A stretch of 64,000 nt of DNA from Vogesella sp. XCS3. GTDB taxonomy: Bacteria; Pseudomonadota; Gammaproteobacteria; Burkholderiales; Chromobacteriaceae. The DNA is taken from NCBI RefSeq assembly GCF_020616155.1, contig NZ_CP085530.1, positions 3,660,845 through 3,724,844 of the forward strand. The letters are read 5' to 3'. Numbering within the stretch: the first letter of the stretch is position 1; each line of letters begins with the position of its first letter. The notes below the pieces were generated by a model that saw only the letters and a program-made list of their open reading frames with translations, was not told the DNA's origin and did no database searches. The position numbers and the translations under genes are program-made. Positions 53,335 to 61,656 of the stretch are shown piece by piece.

Positions 53335-54488
53335 GCAGCGGCCTGGCCGGCTTGCAGTACGCTGCGCGCCACGCCCAGCTGCCAGTCGAAGTAGGGGTTG
53401 AAGGTGAGGCGGGCGTGCACCTTGCCGGGCTCGCGGTAGCCCCAGTCGCTGTACCACACGGTGGCGCCGCGCTGGCAGGCGGCCACCTCGGCATCCTCCT
53501 GGCCGTTACGGCACATACGCAGGCTGCCCTCCTGCCCGTACAGCGGGTTGGCCGGCGCAAACAGCACGCTCATGTGCGAAAACTGGCTGATGCGCTGCTG
53601 CGGCAGGTAGTCGCTTTGCCATAGCTGGCGCGCGTCCTGTGCGCTGCCTGCTTGCCGGCCGTACCATACCAGGCGGCTGGCCGGGTGGGTAAAACGCTGC
53701 TGGAACAGGCGGCGCGCCGCGCCTACATCCACTACCGAGTCGTGCTCGGCCAGCACCATGAACGCCGGTTTGTCGTAGGGTTTGGCCGCCAGCGCCGACA
53801 ACACGGCGCTGCTGCTGCGGTAAAACAGGCCAAAGCCGTTGGTTGGCACGTTCAGGTAGCGCACCGCCGTTTGCTGTACGCCCTCGTCCGGCTGCCGCAG
53901 CCACGGCTTGATGGGGGCAACCCACGGTGCCAGCCAGTCTATGCTGCTATCCGATTTGAACGCCGGCGAAAACAGCAGCACGCCGGCCACGCGCGCATCG
54001 GCCATGGCTTGCAGCATTACCAGGTTGGCGCCGGTGGAAAAGCCACCCACGTACACGGGCAGGCCCTCGCGCTGCAGCAGCGCGGTCTGTTGCGCTACCA
54101 GCGTTTGCCAGTCCTGGTATTGCGCTGCAATCAGGTCGGCCGGCTTGCTGCCGTGGCCGGGCAACAGCACGCTGCGCACCAGGTAGCCGGCTGCGGCCAA
54201 CCCTGGCCCCAGGTCGCTAAACGAATACGGCGAATCGCCCAGCCCGTGTACCAGCAGAATGGCGCCACGCGGCGCGCCGTTAGGCTGCCATTGCTGCGGG
54301 CTGTTATAGGCCAGCTCGTCCTGCGGCGTGGCGGTAACAAACTGGCGGCGCTGCTGCAGCCATTGCCGGGTTTGGGCTTGGTAGCTGGCAAAGTCGGCCT
54401 GGCCCAGTGGTGGCAAGGCATCGGGCGCGCGGGTCTGGCTGCAGCCGGTAGCGAGCAGGGCGAGCAGCAGAAGGGGTATCCGTTTCAT
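53298..54488 (-). CDS. Lipoprotein alpha/beta hydrolase
   Basis: The 396-residue protein starts with a lipobox (LLALLATGC, Cys about residue 16), so it is a lipoprotein. The hydrolase domain has LLVHGLGDSPYSF (oxyanion loop), the nucleophile elbow GGFSTGANLV, AEHDSVVD and a His in FSHMSVLF. This pattern suits an esterase, lysophospholipase or thioesterase; the substrate is unknown. It lies alone, and its 3' end overlaps the LysR gene on the other strand by 37 bases, which is unusual. Confidence 0.85.
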   Translation of the reverse strand: MKRIPLLLLALLATGCSQTRAPDALPPLGQADFASYQAQTRQWLQQRRQFVTATPQDELAYNSPQQWQPNGAPRGAILLVHGLGDSPYSFSDLGPGLAAAGYLVRSVLLPGHGSKPADLIAAQYQDWQTLVAQQTALLQREGLPVYVGGFSTGANLVMLQAMADARVAGVLLFSPAFKSDSSIDWLAPWVAPIKPWLRQPDEGVQQTAVRYLNVPTNGFGLFYRSSSAVLSALAAKPYDKPAFMVLAEHDSVVDVGAARRLFQQRFTHPASRLVWYGRQAGSAQDARQLWQSDYLPQQRISQFSHMSVLFAPANPLYGQEGSLRMCRNGQEDAEVAACQRGATVWYSDWGYREPGKVHARLTFNPYFDWQLGVARSVLQAGQAAAQPVVAASSSSH

Positions 54489-54599
54489 CGCGTGGTGTAG
54501 GTGGTGGCTGGGCAAAAGAGCATGGAGTATGCACGGCCAGCCTAAGTTTCGCAGTGGCGCTTGACGTGCAATTTGAATATTGCAATGCAGCAAGCCAGC

Positions 54600-54690
54600 G
54601 TCTAGGCTGAAAGCGAGGATCCTCCTCGTGTTGTCTCCATCACTCGGCCGTCTTGCGCCACACCCGCTACCCCATGGCGGGTTTTCTTTT
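54600..54690 (+). ncRNA. Candidate small RNA with a CCUCCUC motif
   Basis: From about 54600 to the terminator the sequence contains GAGGATCCTCCTCG, able to fold back, followed by an unstructured CU-rich stretch and a terminator hairpin. CCUCCUC is the anti-Shine-Dalgarno motif found in loops of several proteobacterial sRNAs. A weak promoter (TTGACG at 54561, TAGGCT at 54603) may drive it. This is a hypothesis from sequence only. Confidence 0.35.
54662..54690 (+). terminator. Orphan rho-independent terminator
   Basis: An 8-bp stem (54662-54669 with 54675-54682, ACCCGCTA arms with one wobble pair) and a 5-nt loop is followed by TTTCTTTT. The only upstream plus-strand gene ends more than 1.3 kb away, so it probably ends a small transcript. 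Confidence 0.7.
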
Positions 54691-54859
54691 GGCTGTATCA
54701 TGCGGCATGCGCTTGAAGCGCAAAGCCGTTCGTCATTATCATCTGCCGCGTTTACTCTTTGCCCGCACTGTTTGGTACCAAGTGGCGTTTGCTCAAGCTG
54801 CTTGCGCTGACAGGCCAGGTTGGCCGCACGGCAAGCCCCCTCAATCCAACGGACTCATC

Positions 54860-55831
54860 ATGCGTTTTTTCTTTGATTCTCGATTGGCCGCTATCAGTCT
54901 GATGGCTGCCTTCTTACTGCCCGTACCGGTGCTAGCTGGCAGCCAGCTATTGAAAGAAGTCCCCGCCACCACCTTCAACCCGCGTAGCGAGCCGGCAGAT
55001 GTGGCCCTGCTGGCCGGTGCCGCGCAGGTAGCCAGCCAGCAGCAAGGGTGGGTGTGGGACGGGAATAGTGGCAAGCAGATGTACAACATCAGCAAACGAG
55101 AAGGCAGCCGCATATTGCAACTGACGCTACAGGTCGATGCCAGTGGCTACCGACTGAGGCATCTGCAGTCGCAGGGCTTTGACCTGAAGCAGGCAGACGC
55201 TGAGCGCAAGACCGCCAAGGAGCTGGAGGATGCGTGCCGATTCAATCTGCTATGTCTGGCCGGGGTGCCGGCTAAGTTAAAGCAGGCCGAGGGGGGCAAA
55301 GTGGATGTGATCGACGAGGCCTACTACGGCTGGGTCACGCCTTTGGCGCGACAGCTGCAGCTGGCCGGCAATGCTGCACTGGCGCAAACCTGGGCCGACG
55401 TCTACGCGGCCAACCTGCTGCGTAGCGACGGCGAACTGCTTACCTTCCCGATTCTGGATAAGGCTGCCCAGGTAGCGGCGCCGCGTCTGGGTTGGCAATT
55501 ATTGCCGCCCGCGCAGCCGGGGACTGTGCGCCTTACCCGCAGCGAAGGCGGGCGCAGTGCCACTGTGCAACTGGCGCAGCGGGGGCAGGGGTTTCGCTTG
55601 TCGTATATAGAGTCGGCAGGGCTGGGCTGGTCAAGGCGAGTGCGCCAGCTGGACGACATAGTGTTGCAGAGTAGTTGCTTTGGTACTTGCCAACGGCAGC
55701 TGGCGGAATTGAAGCAGGCCTATCAGGAAGATGGCCGCCTGTACGAACAGCGCATCGACGATACCTATTACCAGTGGGTGAACGCGCTACGCGACGCCAT
55801 CGCCGCCGAAGCAGACCGTGTGCAGCCCTGA
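54860..55831 (+). CDS. Secreted protein of unknown function with an internal duplication
   Basis: The 323-residue protein has a Sec signal peptide (ends VPVLA, residue 26). The mature part consists of two related units, about residues 53-165 and 201-312. GAAQVASQQQGWVW pairs with KAAQVAAPRLGWQL, CRFNLLC (126-132) with CFGTC (273-277), and DEAYYGWVTPL with DDTYYQWVNAL. Each unit has one Cys pair that may form a disulfide in the periplasm. I recognise no family. The gene is monocistronic; a hairpin lies about 110 bases beyond the stop. Confidence 0.8.
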   Translation: MRFFFDSRLAAISLMAAFLLPVPVLAGSQLLKEVPATTFNPRSEPADVALLAGAAQVASQQQGWVWDGNSGKQMYNISKREGSRILQLTLQVDASGYRLRHLQSQGFDLKQADAERKTAKELEDACRFNLLCLAGVPAKLKQAEGGKVDVIDEAYYGWVTPLARQLQLAGNAALAQTWADVYAANLLRSDGELLTFPILDKAAQVAAPRLGWQLLPPAQPGTVRLTRSEGGRSATVQLAQRGQGFRLSYIESAGLGWSRRVRQLDDIVLQSSCFGTCQRQLAELKQAYQEDGRLYEQRIDDTYYQWVNALRDAIAAEADRVQP

Positions 55832-55939
55832 GGCTTGGTGACTGGCGGCCCAGCCCTGCAGAGGCATCAGTCATGGCCCGGGTGTGGGGTGCTCAGCGTT
55901 GTTACCTGGCTGGCGGGTAACAGAACGAGCCGGATGCGT

Positions 55940-55965
55940 GAATGCCGCCTTAGCTGGCGGCATTC
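55940..55965. terminator. Hairpin after the secreted repeat-protein gene
   Basis: A perfect 10-bp stem (55940-55949 with 55956-55965, GAATGCCGCC arms) with a 6-nt loop lies about 110 bases beyond the stop. There is no T-run, so its termination strength is uncertain. Confidence 0.5.
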
Positions 55966-56036
55966 GGCTGATACGTATCACAGGACAAGAAACGCGCACT
56001 TTGGCGTAGCCGATACTTTCGTAAACCAAAACAAAA

Positions 56037-56060
56037 AAGCCCTTGATTTCTCAAGGGCTT
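56037..56060 (-). terminator. Terminator after tRNA-Ser
   Basis: A 10-bp perfect stem (56037-56046 with 56051-56060) with a 4-nt loop is followed on the minus strand by TTTTTTG. It lies 13 bases beyond the tRNA 3' end. Confidence 0.9.
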
Positions 56061-56072
56061 AGCTGTGTGTAC

Positions 56073-56162
<90 letters not shown>

Positions 56163-56316
56163 GACTCAGTAGGCTGCGGATTATAGGTAGGGTTTGGGGG
56201 GCTGTCAACTGCTAACCATGCATTTTTTTGCCAAGCCTGCCCGCGTGGCGGTGGCTGCGGCATACTGCGGTTCGATAGAGGCAGCACAGGCCCGCACAGA
56301 CAAAGGGACAGCAGCA

Positions 56317-57471
56317 GTGAAACTCTCCAGACGGCTGGATGCCATCGCCCCGTTTCAGGTGATGGCCATCCTGGAAAAAGCCCGTGCCTTGCAGGCAGCG
56401 GGGCACGACGTGATTCACCTTGAAATCGGCGAACCGGATTTCGCCACCCCGCAGACTATTGTCGATGCCGGCCGCGCGGCGCTGGCAGCCGGGCATACCT
56501 TTTATACGGCGGCGCAGGGTTTGCCGCAGCTGCGCGAGGCGATTGCTGCGCATTACGCCAGCCAGTTTGGCGTGACGGTGGCACCGCAGCGCATCATCGT
56601 GACTCCGGGCGCGTCCGGGGCGCTGCAGATTGCGCTGTCGCTACTGGTGGACGAGGGCGATGGTGTGTTGATGGCCGACCCTACCTATCCGTGTAACCGT
56701 CATTTTGTCAGCCTGCTGGGCGGGCAGCCGCAGGCGGTGGCGGTGGATGCGGGCAGCCGCTTCCAGCTGCTGGCGGCGGATGCCGACGCGCACTGGCAGG
56801 CCAATACCGTGGCGGCGATGGTGGCCACGCCGGCCAACCCTACCGGCACCATGCTGACGGCAGACGAGTTGGCCGGGTTGGCCGCCGTGTGCCGTGCGCG
56901 GGGCGGGGCGCTGATTGTGGACGAGATCTACCAGGGGCTGTGCTACGGGCAGGCGCCGTTCAGCGCGCTGGCGCTGGCGGACGACGCCTTTGTGATCAAC
57001 AGCTTTTCCAAGTATTTCCAGATGACAGGCTGGCGCCTGGGTTGGCTGGTGGTGCCGCAGGCGTACGTGGAGCCCGCTGTCCGCCTGGCGCAGAACCTGT
57101 TTTTGTGTGCGCCGGCGGCGGCGCAGTACGCGGCGTTGGCCGCGTTTCAGCCGGCGGTGCTGGCCGAGCTGGAGGCGCGCCGTGCCGAGTTTGGCCGCCG
57201 CCGCGATTACCTGCTGCAGGCGCTGCCGCAGCTGGGCTGGCGTATTCCGGCGCAGCCGGACGGGGCGTTTTATGTCTATGCCGATGTGTCGTCGGTAACA
57301 GACGACAGCTTTGCCTATTGCCAGCGTGTGCTGGACGAGGTGCAGGTGGCGATTACGCCGGGGGCGGATTTTGGTGCCCATCGGGCCGGCCGCTACGTGC
57401 GGGTGGCGTACACCACCGGCGTGGAACGTCTGGCGGAGGCGGTGGCGCGCATCGCGCAGGTGCGCGGTTAG
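56317..57471 (+). CDS. Class I/II PLP-dependent aminotransferase
   Basis: The 384-residue enzyme shows EIGEPDFATP and FYTAAQGLPQLREAIA near the N-terminus, ATPANPTGTML, VDEIYQGL, and the PLP-lysine in SFSKYFQMTGWRLGW, followed by PDGAFYVYADVS. This suits an aspartate/alanine-type or methionine/N-succinyl-DAP-like aminotransferase; the substrate is open. I chose the GTG at 56317 (MKLSRRLDAIAPFQ) because AAAGGGA lies 8 bases upstream; an upstream ATG at 56218 would add an unrelated leader. Confidence 0.88.
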   Translation: MKLSRRLDAIAPFQVMAILEKARALQAAGHDVIHLEIGEPDFATPQTIVDAGRAALAAGHTFYTAAQGLPQLREAIAAHYASQFGVTVAPQRIIVTPGASGALQIALSLLVDEGDGVLMADPTYPCNRHFVSLLGGQPQAVAVDAGSRFQLLAADADAHWQANTVAAMVATPANPTGTMLTADELAGLAAVCRARGGALIVDEIYQGLCYGQAPFSALALADDAFVINSFSKYFQMTGWRLGWLVVPQAYVEPAVRLAQNLFLCAPAAAQYAALAAFQPAVLAELEARRAEFGRRRDYLLQALPQLGWRIPAQPDGAFYVYADVSSVTDDSFAYCQRVLDEVQVAITPGADFGAHRAGRYVRVAYTTGVERLAEAVARIAQVRG

Positions 57472-57508
57472 GGTTGGCCGCAGCTTGCGGGCCTGCTAGC
57501 GCGTGGTG

Positions 57509-58399
57509 CTAGCCTAGCCGTGCCAGCCATACACCGGCGGCCAGAGCAACAGCAGCGTGGCACCAGCTGAGCAGGCGTAGCTGCTGCGCCTGTGCCTGGG
57601 GCGTGCGCCAGCTAAGCATGAACGGGCGCGAGTCTACCGGGCAGTGCAGGTGGTGGCTGGGCGGGATGCTGGCCAGGGTGCGGTGCTGTTGGTCTACGGC
57701 CTGGTGCGCTGCCTGGCGGGCGGCTTCCCATTCGTCGGGGTCCAGCTGGCCGTTGCCGTTCAGGTCAAAGCGCTGCAGCAGGCCGCTGTGGTCGGCTTTC
57801 CATTCGTTGAGCAGTAGCTGCAAATCGTCGCGCCAGGCTTGCTGGCCGGGTGGGCCGGCATGGGTGGTGACGCTGCCCAGCGCGTACAGTGGGTCGCCCT
57901 CGGCTATCCAGCTTTCCCGGTATTGGTATTGCTCGTCCTGCCACTGGCGCTGGTGCAGGGTTTCCACTTGCGCACCAGCGGGCTCGATAACCAGCTGGCC
58001 ATTACCCAGCTGCAGCAGCAGGGCGTGATCGCTGCTGTGGCGGGTGTGGTCTGTCAGTACGCTTTGGCGGTCGTCGCGGCACTGGCGGCTGGCGTGGTAC
58101 CACACGCAGCGCATGTGGCCATAGGGGGTGATGAGTGGCGGGCCGTGCGGGGCGCGAGCCTGGCCGAAGAATTCGCCATAGCCTTGTACGGGTGTGGCGC
58201 TTCGGCTGGTGGGAGTGTCGGCTACCAGGCGGTAGCGGTGGTGGTAGCGCCACCATTGGTAAAGGCCGAGCGTACCTAGCGCAATGGGCGTGGCATGCGG
58301 CCAAGCAGGGGCGCTGAATAGCCACAGGGGCAGGGCGGCCAGGTAGAGTGCCAGGCTGGCGCGGCCACTGGCCAGGCGGCTAGCGCTGGAAAAGCGCAT
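57509..58399 (-). CDS. GIDE-like membrane protein with an EF-hand
   Basis: The 296-residue protein has two N-terminal hydrophobic segments (about 13-50), a GIDE-like beta-rich domain with the pattern GPPLITPYGHMRCVWYHASRQ (split), an EF-hand loop DLNGNGQLDPDEW near residue 215, and a C-terminal helix. GIDE domains occur in E3 ligases of eukaryotes; bacterial forms are often coded next to LemA, as here. The EF-hand suggests Ca2+ binding. It overlaps the lemA stop by 20 bases. No RING domain is present. Confidence 0.82.
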   Translation of the reverse strand: MRFSSASRLASGRASLALYLAALPLWLFSAPAWPHATPIALGTLGLYQWWRYHHRYRLVADTPTSRSATPVQGYGEFFGQARAPHGPPLITPYGHMRCVWYHASRQCRDDRQSVLTDHTRHSSDHALLLQLGNGQLVIEPAGAQVETLHQRQWQDEQYQYRESWIAEGDPLYALGSVTTHAGPPGQQAWRDDLQLLLNEWKADHSGLLQRFDLNGNGQLDPDEWEAARQAAHQAVDQQHRTLASIPPSHHLHCPVDSRPFMLSWRTPQAQAQQLRLLSWCHAAVALAAGVWLARLG

Positions 58400-58949
58400 T
58401 CACGTCCACGTCGCGTTTTTCTGCCTCGGCAAATCGTAGCGGCTTGGCGGGGCGAAAGCTGAACAGGCTGGCAATGACTACATCGGGAAACTGTTCGATG
58501 CGCACATTGTTCAGGTTGACGGCTTCGTTATACAGTTCGCGCCGGTCGGCAATGCTGTCTTCGAGCTGGGTAATGCGTAGCGCCAGGTGGCTGTACTGGG
58601 CATCGGCTTTCAGCTCGGGGTAGGCTTCGGCCACGGCAAAGATCTGGCCGGTAAGGCTGCGCAGCTGGCCTTCCAGCTCGCCGATGCGGCCAACGTTGGC
58701 CGCACGTGCGGCTTCGGATAGCATGGCGCGCGCTTCCATGACCCGGCTCAGCGTGTCTTGCTCGAACTGGCTGTAATGGCGGCACACGTCTACCAGCTTG
58801 GGCAGCTCTTCGTGGCGCTGCTTGAGCAGGACATCAATATTGGCCCAGCTTTTACTGACCTCGTGCTTCAGGCGCACCAGGCCGTTGTAAAGCATGACGC
58901 CATAGAAAAACAGTACGGCGAAGGCGGCAAGAAACAGGATGAACGGCAT
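58380..58949 (-). CDS. LemA-family protein
   Basis: The 189-residue protein has one N-terminal membrane helix (residues 2-22) and a helical domain with the LemA marks YNGLVRLKHEVSKSWANIDVLLKQRHEELPKLVDV in pieces and FAVAEAYPELKAD. LemA proteins are membrane-anchored helical bundles of unclear function. It is co-transcribed with the GIDE-like gene. A perfect palindrome of the TTGGCCGCA word lies inside the reading frame at 58685-58704. Confidence 0.92.
   Translation of the reverse strand: MPFILFLAAFAVLFFYGVMLYNGLVRLKHEVSKSWANIDVLLKQRHEELPKLVDVCRHYSQFEQDTLSRVMEARAMLSEAARAANVGRIGELEGQLRSLTGQIFAVAEAYPELKADAQYSHLALRITQLEDSIADRRELYNEAVNLNNVRIEQFPDVVIASLFSFRPAKPLRFAEAEKRDVDVNALFQR
58685..58704. 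repeat. Perfect 20-bp palindrome of two repeat words inside lemA
   Basis: TGCGGCCAAC and GTTGGCCGCA meet without spacer inside the coding region, so two copies of the 10-base word face each other. In the lemA frame they encode part of AARAANVGRIGE, a non-conserved-looking segment. Confidence 0.8.
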
Positions 58950-59113
58950 GGGCGTAACCTTTCTGTAAGCAGCTGCCCGCTATTGTAGCGCCGCTTTGGC
59001 CTGGCTAGCTGGGCGGTGTGGTGATGGTGGCTTATCGAGGCTTGGCAGCCTGGTTTATGCTGCGTGCGAAAACCGCCGCGCCATGGTCGCAGCGTTTGTC
59101 CAAGGGGGACATC

Positions 59114-59971
59114 ATGCAAACATTGAATATCGTCGGGGCTGGCCGCCTGGGCCAGAGCGTCGGCCGCCTGGCCGCCGTGGCAGGCTACCGTATCGGTAGT
59201 GTGTATTGTCGCAGCCTGGCGTCTGCACAGGCGGCTTGTGCCTTTATCGGGCGGGGTGTGCCGGTGGCTAGCCTGCAGGTATTGCAGCCGGCTGAGCTGA
59301 CCTTGCTGGCGGTGCCGGATGCGCGCATTGCCGAGGTGGCAGCGCAGCTGGCGGCTACGGGTACCTTGGGCGCAGGGCAGGTGGCATTTCATGCCAGCGG
59401 CGCGTGCGAGGCGGCCTTGCTGGCCCCGCTAGCGGCGCAGGGTGTTTATTGCGCCAGCCTGCACCCGGCGTTTTCGTTTGCCGAGCCGGCGCGCGCGGTG
59501 GCCAGTTTTGCAGGAACCCGCTGTGCGCTAGAAGGCGACCAGCGCGCGTTCGCCGGCTTACAAGCGCTGGCACATGCTATTGGCGGGCAGCCTTTCATAC
59601 TGGCGCCGGGTGGCAAGGTGGCCTACCACGCGGCTCTGGCGGTGGCGTCCAATTATCTGGTGACGCTGCATGAGCTGGCTTTACAGCTGGCGGGGCAGGC
59701 AGGCATCCGCGCGCAGGATGCTCAGGTATTGTTGGGCGACCTGATGCAGAAAACGCTGGCCAATAGTCTGGCGCTGGGGCCGGCGGCCGCACTGACTGGC
59801 CCCATCGTGCGCGGCGATGCCCAGACCGTGGTGCGCCATCGCGCCGTGATGAACCCAGGCCAGGATGCACTGTATTGTGCGCTAGGGCAGGCGACACTCA
59901 ACCTGGCCGCCCTGCGGCTGGATGAGGCGCAGCAGGCTGCCGTGGCGGCGGCTTTGGGTGGGGCAAGCTAA
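59114..59971 (+). CDS. DUF2520 / Rossmann-like oxidoreductase-type protein
   Basis: The 285-residue protein starts with a nucleotide-binding fold (TLNIVGAGRLGQSVGRLA). It continues with the DUF2520 features LHPAFSFAEP, a helix-rich domain with ASNYLVTLHELAL and LTGPIVRGDAQTV. Homologues resemble ketopantoate reductase-like or pyrroline-carboxylate reductase-like proteins, but no activity is proven for the family. Start MQTLNIVG at 59114 was chosen because AAGGGGG precedes it. Confidence 0.85.
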   Translation: MQTLNIVGAGRLGQSVGRLAAVAGYRIGSVYCRSLASAQAACAFIGRGVPVASLQVLQPAELTLLAVPDARIAEVAAQLAATGTLGAGQVAFHASGACEAALLAPLAAQGVYCASLHPAFSFAEPARAVASFAGTRCALEGDQRAFAGLQALAHAIGGQPFILAPGGKVAYHAALAVASNYLVTLHELALQLAGQAGIRAQDAQVLLGDLMQKTLANSLALGPAAALTGPIVRGDAQTVVRHRAVMNPGQDALYCALGQATLNLAALRLDEAQQAAVAAALGGAS

Positions 59972-59973
59972 GG

Positions 59974-60876
59974 CTAGCCCAGCTCGATGCGATTGCGCCC
60001 GTGCTGCTTGGCGCGGTAGAGCGCAGCGTCGGCCCGGTGGTAGGCGCTTTGTACGCTGTCGCCAGGCTGTAGCTGGGTGAGCCCGCCCGAGCAGCTGTAA
60101 TGGAAGTCGGCCTGCGCGCCTATCGTGCGTGGCGGGTGCAGGCCGCTTAACAGGTGGTGCATCAACTGGCTGGCCTGCGCTGCCTGGGTGTCTGGTAGTA
60201 CCAGCATGAATTCTTCGCCGCCCAGGCGGCCTATGCCGTCGCTGCGCCGCAGCTGGCTTTGCAGGTAACGGGCAAAATCCATCAGCACTTGGTCGCCAAA
60301 AGGGTGGCCGTGGTTATCGTTGATGCGTTTGAAAAAATCGATATCCAGAATGGCCACGCAGTGCGTACCTGGTCGTGTTAGCTGGGCTTCCAGCTGGGCC
60401 AGGATATGGCGGCGGTTGCTTAGCCCGGTCAGCTCGTCGGTGCTGGCGGCCCGCAGCGCCAGGTCGCGTGCGGTGCGCAGGCTGCGCTTGCCGGCAGCCA
60501 GGCTGCTGATATCTACCGCGGTGCACAGCATCCAGCCGGCCTCGTTTACCGTTTCTGTCATCAGTAGCCAGCGGCCATCGTGCAGGTCGCTTTCCATCAT
60601 GCGGTAGCTTTGTTTGCCGCGCCGGGATAGGGCAGAGCCTAGCCAGGTATCGAAATCGGCGGTGCGAATAACGGTGCCGGTTTGCTGCTGGTAGTTGTCC
60701 CGCATCAGCTGTACCCAGGTCGGCATGGCGGTTTCCGCCAGATGGTAAGTTTGGCGGAAGGCGGGGTTGGCATAGCACAGTGTGTCGCTGGCATCGAACA
60801 GCGCTACCAATAGCTCACTGTCCTGGTACAGGGCTTGTAGCTGCCGGATGTGGTCGGCGTGCAAAGTGTTGGGCAT
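59974..60876 (-). CDS. PAS-GGDEF diguanylate cyclase
   Basis: The 300-residue protein has an N-terminal PAS-like sensor (residues about 10-125) and a GGDEF domain with STDELTGLSNRR, the active site GGEEF (219-223) and an I-site RxxD (R210-D213) five residues before it. It should make c-di-GMP from GTP and be inhibited by the product. It is soluble, so the PAS domain senses a cytoplasmic cue. It counterbalances the EAL phosphodiesterase at 17581. The gene stands alone. Confidence 0.93.
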   Translation of the reverse strand: MPNTLHADHIRQLQALYQDSELLVALFDASDTLCYANPAFRQTYHLAETAMPTWVQLMRDNYQQQTGTVIRTADFDTWLGSALSRRGKQSYRMMESDLHDGRWLLMTETVNEAGWMLCTAVDISSLAAGKRSLRTARDLALRAASTDELTGLSNRRHILAQLEAQLTRPGTHCVAILDIDFFKRINDNHGHPFGDQVLMDFARYLQSQLRRSDGIGRLGGEEFMLVLPDTQAAQASQLMHHLLSGLHPPRTIGAQADFHYSCSGGLTQLQPGDSVQSAYHRADAALYRAKQHGRNRIELG

Positions 60877-60951
60877 GGCAGGCTTTCGCAGTCTCTGTCT
60901 CTTTTATAGTAGTGCTTTGACAGTGTGCTACAGCCACGCCTTGCATGCCAC

Positions 60952-61656
60952 TTAGCTGGCGTGAATCACGAAAATGGCCGGGCGTTTGTGGAAATCCGGC
61001 GCCTCGCGTGGCCAGTCTTTCACCAGCCGGCTGACAATGGTTTGTGTCGGTGCGGTGAGGTCTGCCGCCACGCACAGGCGGGTGCCGGCAGCCAAGGTTT
61101 CGCGCAGCTGCTGCAATAGTGCGTTGTTGCGGTACGGCGTTTCGATAAACAGCTGGGTTTCGTTGTTTTGTTTGGAACGCAGCTCCAGCGCCTTGATGGC
61201 TTTGGCACGCTCGGCGGCGTCTACCGGCAGGTAGCCGTGGAAGGCAAAGCATTGGCCGTTGGCGCCGCTGGCCATCATGGCTAGCAGGATGGACGACGGG
61301 CCGATCAGCGGCTCGACGCGGTAGCCTTTTTCATGCGCTAGCGCTACCAGTTGGGCGCCGGGGTCGGCTACGGCCGGGCAGCCAGCTTCCGATACCAGGC
61401 CCAGGTCTAGCCCTGCGGCCAACGGTGCCAGCAGGGCGGCCACGTCGGCCGGTTTGGTGTGCTCGTTCAGCGTGTGCATCACCAGCTCGCGAATCGGGGT
61501 GGTGACGCCCAGCTGCTTCAGGTGTTTGCGGGCGGTTTTTTCGGCTTCTACGACAAAATGGGTCAGGTGGGTCACGCGGGCGCGTTCGCCTTCCGGCAGC
61601 CATGGGGTGTCGCCTTCACCTAGCGGTGTGGGAATTAGATATAAAGTGCCAGCCAT
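60952..61656 (-). CDS. RsmI-like SAM-dependent methyltransferase
   Basis: The 234-residue protein is related to the 16S rRNA methyltransferase RsmI (tetrapyrrole methylase fold): GTLYLIPTPLGEGDTPW, LGLVSEAGCPAVADPGAQLV, and FIETPYRNNALLQQL. It is shorter than typical RsmI (about 285 residues), lacking the C-terminal part, and belongs to a paralogous set common in betaproteobacteria. Its target is unknown. It starts right at the Maf stop and forms an operon with it. Confidence 0.88.
   Translation of the reverse strand: MAGTLYLIPTPLGEGDTPWLPEGERARVTHLTHFVVEAEKTARKHLKQLGVTTPIRELVMHTLNEHTKPADVAALLAPLAAGLDLGLVSEAGCPAVADPGAQLVALAHEKGYRVEPLIGPSSILLAMMASGANGQCFAFHGYLPVDAAERAKAIKALELRSKQNNETQLFIETPYRNNALLQQLRETLAAGTRLCVAADLTAPTQTIVSRLVKDWPREAPDFHKRPAIFVIHAS

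Larger units (their letters stand above)
54489..54859. other. 371-base region holding a candidate sRNA
   Basis: No gene is convincing here on either strand. A plus-strand terminator at 54662-54690 has no gene upstream, and a -35-like TTGACG lies at 54561, so an independent small transcript may start near 54600. The rest (54700-54859) holds the presumed leader of the secreted repeat-protein gene and a copy of GGTTGGCCGCA near 54820. Confidence 0.5.
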
